NCBI GenBank assembly: GCA_008933995.1
Contig: WARS01000015.1
Coordinates: 14,640,957-14,704,956, forward strand
DNA: 64,000 nt
DNA from: Datnioides undecimradiatus
Taxonomy: Eukaryota; Chordata; Actinopteri; Lobotiformes; Datnioididae
Reading direction: 5' to 3'
Shown piece by piece: positions 53,301 to 61,962 of this stretch. The notes under the pieces are model-generated. The model had not been told where the DNA came from. It made no database searches and was given only the letters and a program-made list of their open reading frames with translations. The position numbers and the translations under genes are program-made. The first letter of the stretch is position 1. The number at the start of each line of letters is the position of its first letter.

Positions 53301-56300
53301 TCTTGGTGTAATTTAAAATGATATAAAAAAATAACTTTTAATGAGTTTCTTGCTCGCAGTTATGCTCTTCAGAGAAATTCTACATGAAACATCCACCGGG
53401 GTAAGGACCAGCTTTCTTCAGATCTTTGCTAATAAACACCAGCCTTCAGACAGATACTTCATACCTCCACACCCCACTTCTCTTTCTCATCTTGCAGAAA
53501 AAACATTATTTGTCTTTGGCAGCCAAAATATGATAAACTACCAGACAGAAGATAAAGAGAAGATTGGAGTGTTTGTGTTTACGTGAAGGTAGCTTCTGCT
53601 GTTGTCCTCCTCCATCTCGCTGGGTAATGAAATGAGTTTTTACCTATCTGGACCGCTGGCTGTAGATTAAAAACAGGCGTGTTTACATGGTGGGAAGCCA
53701 GCATGGAAGAGATAGCAGGGGGGTAAACAGAATCCAGGGGAAAAAAATAGATGCATTGACTTTTAATTACAGTTTTTGATGACATGCACTGTTTGGAGAT
53801 GTGAAACTGCAACCAGATTTTAGCTCAAAGACACACACACAACTATACATATGTGTGTAGATAAACACTGCTTGCCCGTACACACACAAGCAGATAAGCA
53901 TGGTTAAACAGCAAACACGCAAACACAACACACACACGCACACACAAGCTAATCTCAAATGGGTCAAGCTCAGCCAAACTCTAGTTAATAAAAGATGCCT
54001 TGTGGCACTTCTGGGCCACAGAAATACTGGGGTCATCATTTCTGCCTGGCCAGGACACACACACACACACACACACTTATAAACACACAAAGCTCCCTCT
54101 TGAACTCTAATTCTCTTACTCACAGATTTATACACACACACACACTTTATTCTTCCTTTATTTCTTATCCTCATCCCTTCTTTCTGTCTTTCTTTCTCAC
54201 ACACATCCAATTTACTTCCCAAGCACACACCCTTTCTCTCACACACACACACACAAACACACCGGCAGCCCGGGATTACCTCTGTCCACCCAGTGGTACC
54301 GTCGCTGTTACATAACCTCTTAAGGAGATGAGGCTTTCGCTCTCAATCACGAGTTCATACGAGAGCAGCCATCCGATGGCAGATGTCTCACTATTGGCTG
54401 TCTCCTCGTATTCTCTGCTGGTCCATCTTTCTCTCACTTTCTCTCTCTCTATCTGTCTCAGTCTTTCTGTGTCCTTCCACAGGAACTCCCATCTGACTTG
54501 TATTCGACAGTGGCTGTATTCTCGTCACATACTTATTACAGCCAGCCAAGTGATTAGCCAATTTCCTCAAGTGTTTGTCCTTAAAATGCTCTTATATGAG
54601 ATTGTGTCCAGGGCCACCGTGCTCAGCTCTGAACTGCTGCTTGTGTGTGACTGCAAACAAGAACTACCTTCATCTATTGTGGACTGAAACCTATATTTGC
54701 CATCTACTAAAAGATACAGTAACAGTTAAAATAAGTGAAAGACGCCACATTTGTTGTTGTTACACACACCCTCCCTGTGTGAAGCCTTTTAATTTTCGCT
54801 AAATCGCTTCCTTTCCATAAATACCAGTTAGTTGGCTCAGCTATCTTTCTTTCCATTTTCATATGCCATTATCTTCAGTGTTGACTGAGCAAGCAGTGAC
54901 TCAGTCCAACTGCTAAAATCAGTCCCAGGTGAATGATGGGAAATAGTGACTTGGCGGAGCTGAAAAGATCAGATGTGTGGGGAGGTGCAAATAGCCTTTA
55001 AAGAGAGTGTAGGTCAGTTGCATGTGTCTGTTTTTGAAACTTGTTACACCTGTTTAAAGAGTTTCTCGTGCTACTATAGAGATAAACATGACCGTCTTTG
55101 CTAACCTATGCAGAGAGATTTGATTGGGTAACCACAAGCCTAGAGGAGAAGTCAAATTCACTCACATTGCATTGTGTCATATTGATCAGATTGATCCGAC
55201 ATCCTCCAAAGAAGTTTTCACAACTTTTGGGTAAATGTTTTAGCATAGAGCTGCCACAATGGCCTTCTCACAGAGCAGAGAAATAGAAAATTCACCCATC
55301 AGCTTAATAAAGCCAATTTCTTTCATGTCTGTTTCACGGTTGCTGTGGTTTGTTTACACTGTCACTGACTAAAAAAAAAAGATTTCCCATTTCTTGAATT
55401 CGTCTCCAAGTTGTTACAAAAGCTTTGGTGAATGCCCCCCGAGGATTCATTCTTGTTTTGTTGATGTGATCAAAACATACAGATGTGGGCGAGAAATTAA
55501 GATTATGCTGTGCATGGTGCTCTTAATTACTGGCCAAAATTCCAAAATTTCATTCATAACATTTCGTAACATAATGGGCAGATTGTTGTTCATTCCTGCT
55601 CCCCAGAGGATAAACCCTTTTTGACATTAGCTGACCTGTAATACTACCCCCAGGGAGGGCTTGTAGGAGCCACCAAATGGTCTTTTAATTTAATTAGACT
55701 TTAAACCTTCTTTGTTCACCGGCCTTAAAGACAGGCCCTCCCTATAGGCTGTACAGATATGTTCGTACAAATAATACACTTTATATTTGACATTTGTACT
55801 GACCTAATGTTCACAATGAGATGGGAGTCTCACGCAACGAGCAGTATCAGTAGGAGTGTGGTTTTAACCCTTATACCAACCAGCTGCTTCTCACTCTAAC
55901 CCTTCTTCTTTTCCGTTTTCCTAATCCTGCCTTGTCTGACATACAGAGAATCGACTTCAGAGCCAGTGACAAGCAAATATTGAGATCTGAACACTGAAAG
56001 TCAAAATTAAAGAGACATGTCAGCTCAAAGCTAACAGCCACAAGAGTTTTAGTCCTAATTGTGTTTGAGCTGTTATTCAACCACATACTGTATTAGCTTA
56101 AAATAGATCTGCACAGTGAATAACAGGAATGCATCACCATAGAAACAAGGCATACGAACATTAAAATAAATGTTTTTTTCTTTCTGGTCAATAGAGGATA
56201 AAAAACCTCCATGGAAACACATTTAAGACACGTTGGATCCTACAGCAACAGCAGCAGTTGTGCACGTTTCGACGCTGACAAGACTGACAATGAATTTGAA

Positions 56301-59300
56301 ACAGAAAATATGTGATAAACCACCAGACCCCCAAAACTTTATCTTTAAATTTCTTGTAAAACAGTGCAAAACTGTTAATCAGAGACAGAGAGGCAGAATA
56401 CTGAAGTATTAGATGGTACCATTACAGTGTGGCTGGTCCCGGGCTGAGGTGTGATAGTACTTAACAGTGTTTGAACTCATGGAGGCCTTGTTTAATATTT
56501 ACAGTGGTTAACATTGTAAAATATCCAATCATTCATCTTTCATCTACCCTGCAGGCATTTACCCATCAAAAATGAACATAAATACATTTTTGAATTCCCT
56601 TTCAACCTTTCAATAACGAGAACAAAGAAAATGTTAGTTACTTCGGGGATGAAACAAAAACACTGACCAGGAGTTAACCGACTAAATGTGCACATACTGT
56701 TGCACTGGTAAATATCTGTTGCTGTATCTTTAAGAGTTAAATCTTTTAGAGTTCAATCCTTCTCAGGGAAAGACCCAGACGCAGAGCTAATAACAGCTAA
56801 ATCGAGTATGATGCATCGCTCTTTGTGTCTGACTACTATAATTATTGCGAACTTCATTACTAAAGCTGCATTCTTTGATGTTCTGCGTATGACATGCATA
56901 AAGTTCAATTGTTGTTGTAGACCAGTTTTTTTTTTTAAATGTCAGCTATTCATAAGTGTGTGCTTAGAAATGATTGGTTATTCTTGTCCCTTATTTCTAC
57001 ATTCAGTTATCTTTACACATATGTCTTGTGCATGTATCCTGAATTAGATGTTGCACAAGAAGCACAAGTTAAAATACATGTACAACACAAAAAGTGTCTC
57101 CAAACCACTTTGCACACCGGTTCTTATCTTAATGCCGACATGTAAAACAAGAGCAGGACCATTCGAGTTTTTGGGAACAGAGCCAACAATGATTCAGGAC
57201 TGAGCGTGAGGAGAAAAGTAGGACTTCTTTAATAGCTGCATCTGAAAATCCATTCTTTGTCGGGGCGACATGTCTAGACAGGGTGAAGTCAGCGTCAGAG
57301 GACCACACAGCTTTTCTCTCTGCAGCGCTCTGTCTTTTCTAATGCCTGTAACTTCAAATAAAAATGATGTCCCACTTTTGTTCCTCTTGCTTTTCTGAAC
57401 TTTTGCTGCACTCAGGCTCTGTGCCTGCTGAGGGAGTGAAGTTTTATTCTCTTTTCGAATGCACAAAGTTGCAAGGAAGCAACTAATTGAGAGACATTGG
57501 AGTCTTGATTTTACACTATGACTCTTGCTAAGGACGTTTTGGCTTTATGCATTTCGAGAGATGCAGAAAAAAAAAAAGCATGATACAGGATAATGTCTGG
57601 TATAAATCCGGCCCACAGGAGAATATGATCATCCAGAGTGCGTGCCATGCATTTATAACTCCAGCATACCTTTTTATGTGCTTCAAAAATGGTAACTACA
57701 CCATAAAGAGGGGCTCTGAGGATCCAAATCAATACCATTTTAGTTTTATATTCAGTTTTAGTCTGCGCAGTCAATAATCCCTGACGCCTGAGTTATCTTA
57801 TCTCCACCGTGGAGCCATTTGTTTAGTGCCTGGAGCGGGATTGCCTGCAGAGGGTTGGCAGAAGGAATGCTGATACGTGTTTTGTTGTAAAGTGATGTGA
57901 TATGAAAGGTGTGGATGAAAGATGACAGAGAGGAAGTTCTTTATTTTCTTCGTCTTCTACCTCTCTGTTGATATTGGACCTGCTTCAGAAGGAGAGTGTG
58001 ACTCACCTGGGCAGATGCCATGTTCAAGAGATTGGAGTTTGAGTTCTACAAGTGCTGTCAGGGGGAAACCTGCTCTGCAGGCAGAAATAATCCCACTGTC
58101 TGAGTTAAATGTCAGCTATTTCAAAATACGCAAACTGACAAAAATGGCTGTCACACACCTAAAGAGAGATCCAACTATTCTCCTATAGTTGACTGTCTCG
58201 TTGATGTATCATTGAGTTTACAGTAATTTGACAAATTTGCTACATACGTTGACCATGAATGCACCATTATAATTCTCTGTTGCAGAGCTTTAACCTAAAA
58301 TCCAGATAAACCATTAAAAAATATGTAGGCTTATTCATCCAACGTATGATGCACTGCAACAGCTGAACCAGTGAAGCTAGAAATCTCATAGATACAAACT
58401 CACATGGGTCAGCATTGTCATATGTACCTTATTTCCTGGTTTATTCACTTACTCCTGATGAATCAAACTTTCCCTTGGCTGATTCCTTTCCAGTCCTGTA
58501 TACTCCCAAACTATGTCACATAGTTCAGCAGGATAGAGTTTGATTCAGTTAAAACAAAAGGAAATGTGCGGATGTTAAAACATAGCCTCAGGGAAAATGC
58601 AGAGACATAAGAAAGGAAAAGGTAATGAATTGTTAATAATCAGTGTTTTCCATCTCTTGGTTCGGTTGTGTTGATTAAACTTTAGAGCCTTTGTTTTTAA
58701 GAGTTTTAGATTAAAGGTGAACAGGGTTTTGTTCCCCAAGGCCCAAAAACGGACTCCTCTGGAGACATCTCCTGTACTTCTGCTTATTTTTATCGCAACT
58801 GAAAGAAAAGAAAAAGCGCGAGACTAAATAAAGTGCAGTGTATGAATAATTATATTTAACCAAGCCAGGGAAACAGTGAGTTAAATATAATGTGCCCGTG
58901 TTTTCAGGGCAAAGGCATCGATGTCAGATAGAAATCCTAAAGAAAAATAGAAAAAGTGTCGCTGTCTTTTAGTTTTTATGTCACCCACTTTACGATTCAG
59001 GTTTCTCCAGCTGCATTTGGGGCTTAGCGTTGCTTTACTTGAATTGTATTACTTTTGCTTTTTAAAATGATTTAAAATCAATTTTTTTTATTTGTCCTAT
59101 TTAACAATTGGAGCACCTCTTGACTATTTTAAAGGGCAATTCATGAGAGTGCCTGGATTGAGCCTTCGAAAACTTAGATCACCTGTCGCGCTTTCTGTTT
59201 AAATCCAGGTCTTGTTGTCACGTGGTTTAAGAGTCGTCTGCTTCAGCCTTGTAATCCTTCCAAACCTTTCCTCATTTACGTTAATCCTTCACGAGGAAGG

Positions 59301-61917
59301 AGAAGTACTTTCATGGTCTTAACACTTCTTTTCTTTCTCACACTCCCATGCGATCCACTTCTATCTGTTATCTGTTCTCCTCACCTGTCCAGCAAACAAC
59401 CCGTCACCTGCAGAGCCCCGTTGTTCTGCTGTTCACTGCAGATAGTTATCTCGGCACAGGCTTTAAGGTGCTCACCACTGTGCCAGCCAGACCCAGATAC
59501 AATCAGATAAAACACCACAAGGTGTTGTTCGTTGTTCTACCACTGCTCCTTTTGGGCCACCTTGCCGCGGTATACGGGTAGGTGGGTGGGAGGAACAGTG
59601 TGTACAGGGGTTTATATAAAAGACAGAGGAAGCTCTGTGTTAAAGCAGATGAGGACATTGACAGAGGGAAAGGCATGATTTTAGCTAGAATTACTTTTAC
59701 AGTTGTCATTCTCACAAAACAATCATTACTTAAGGTTAATTGGTGCATTTTAGCACTCCGTCCCAGCACTTCTAGATGAGACATCCTCCTTAAAATCTTG
59801 CTTTTCTTACTGTTTCTTTTGTGTAACAATGTCTTAGTAATTGCTCCTGTCTCCACTTGTTGCTTTCCCTTGTGTGTATCTGTCAAGAAGAATACACAGG
59901 CTCTAAATCCACTCAAATGTTACTCAAATACAACAGCCACATGCAAGTTCAAGTTCAGTTTAACATTTCTTCAGTTCATTTGTTTAACTTCACGTGGTAA
60001 TCCTGTTTTAAAAATGTGGTTTTACATGTAGTTTCTGCTGTTTTAAAAGCAAACAAAGCTTGTTTTTGCAGTTAATCAGTTGTACTGCACTTAATAAATT
60101 CAGTACATTATCACTTTATCCGTTCCCTCAGAATCCAAAACCAGAGAAGGAAAGTAAGACGAGGTGTGACTAAAAACAAAAAGCTCTTATCCAAGCACCT
60201 CATGCAAGTCTTATCATGTGTGACTGCGATGGTGCCTTGATGTCTGTGTGTGCACAGTACGATAATGTATTCTTTGCCGTGTGTGTCCTTTCTGCAGAGT
60301 GCAGTTCAGATTGTCAGAGATGCACAGCAGACCTCCAGACGGGCATCGGCAGTATTTGTCTGTGGTGCAAAGCGCCGAGGACCTGGCTGCTGGGCGATCA
60401 CTGCGTATCCCACTGTCCGCAGGACCACTACGGCTGGCACGGAGCCTGCATCAGTAAGGACTTTCCTTTTCCTGCCTATACACAGTACATAACAAGATCA
60501 GAGGTCAGGCGCTTGCTGTCCTGAATGTAAAACCTGCAAGCAAATGTAATCAAAGCTTTGATATTTTATTCATCAGTCAAAGATCGTTAAAGTCAGGGTC
60601 GTGTTTTTGACCTGGGAGGAGTTTTTTCTTGAGCCCTTTGTCCTCAGCTGACCGTGACACCAAACAGAAGAAATATGAATTCAGGTCTTGTGTTCAAAGA
60701 AACCTGCTTTATAAATAAGCCTTTACGCTGTATTCTCTGAGGTTTATTCTTTTTACTTTGCAGTGGAATCAATTTCAGTGCATGTGGTCACAGGCTACAG
60801 ATATACCTAATAGTCCCAACAGAGCACCAAATCCCCAAATTTCCTCCCATCTCTCTCAGTGTTTTGAAGCTCAACCGTGAACCGTGTAGAGATTCAAAAC
60901 AATGACTGGGCAGATATTTGGGGATTTGGAGGAGTTACTGCATTTGAGAAAACATGTATTCATGTGTAAACAGTTACTCACTTACTCTGCGCTCGGAGTG
61001 AAAGTGCAAAAGGCCACATGCTGGAACAAGATATCTGTCTTTCAATTCATACCTTGTTTAGGATTATATAGCCACATAAATTCACTGTATTAAGATCAGT
61101 GTAGTCATTATAATTACCACCATTATCGTGATTCTCAGTCTTATAATCCTCATCATACTTATCCTCGTCCTCATGAAGATCCCCACGATTGTTGTTATTC
61201 TCCTCATCGTCTTCATCTTCCCCGTTCCTCATCATTACCTGACCATCATCATTCTCTTCCTCCTTGACCTCATCATTATCATTTTTACAATTAATCCTTT
61301 TTCTTATTACGGTCATCCTCGGCATTACAGTCAGTGCCAACATCATTTGGAATTTTGTTATTATCTCCCTTCCTTCATCTGATCACCTTCATCACCTCTC
61401 ACATCCACATCATCCTTCCCCTCTTCATCACCCTAATCATCATCGTTCTTACATTTTCTCATCATTTACCTGCTTTATTATCTTATTATCATTTTCATCA
61501 CCTTTCATCTACACTATCCCTATCCTCATTCTCATCCACGTCCTTTTCTCTCTCATCCTCTTCCTCCTTAATTTTGTAATTATTATTATTTTCAGAATGA
61601 TTTGTCCACACGGCTCTGCTCTTCACCGTAATCTCCATCATTCTCATCCTCCTTAACCTCATCATCATTATCTCACTCTTGATCCCGGTCATCATCATAA
61701 TCCTCCCCCTTATTTTTTTTATCATCATCACCGTTATCGTCATCATTCGTATTGTCATCATCTTCATCATCCTGTCTTGCAGCAGTAGCCCCTGCCTCCA
61801 CGCTGAGCTGTTGTGAATCTTTACACAGATTTAAATGCAGAGTGTGAGCAGGAAGATTCGGGCTGTAAGAGCAAAACCTCAGGAGTCTCATTTAACTGAG
61901 CCCTAGGCGCACATACG

Positions 61918-61962
<45 letters not shown>

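Noticed and set aside
53767..54252. Minus-strand open frame of 161 codons rich in Cys-Val
   Set aside because: It is driven by CA microsatellites and has no conserved pattern.
61047..61770. Several long acidic or hydrophobic open frames on both strands
   Set aside because: All come from the TCATCA-type array, which lacks stops in some frames.
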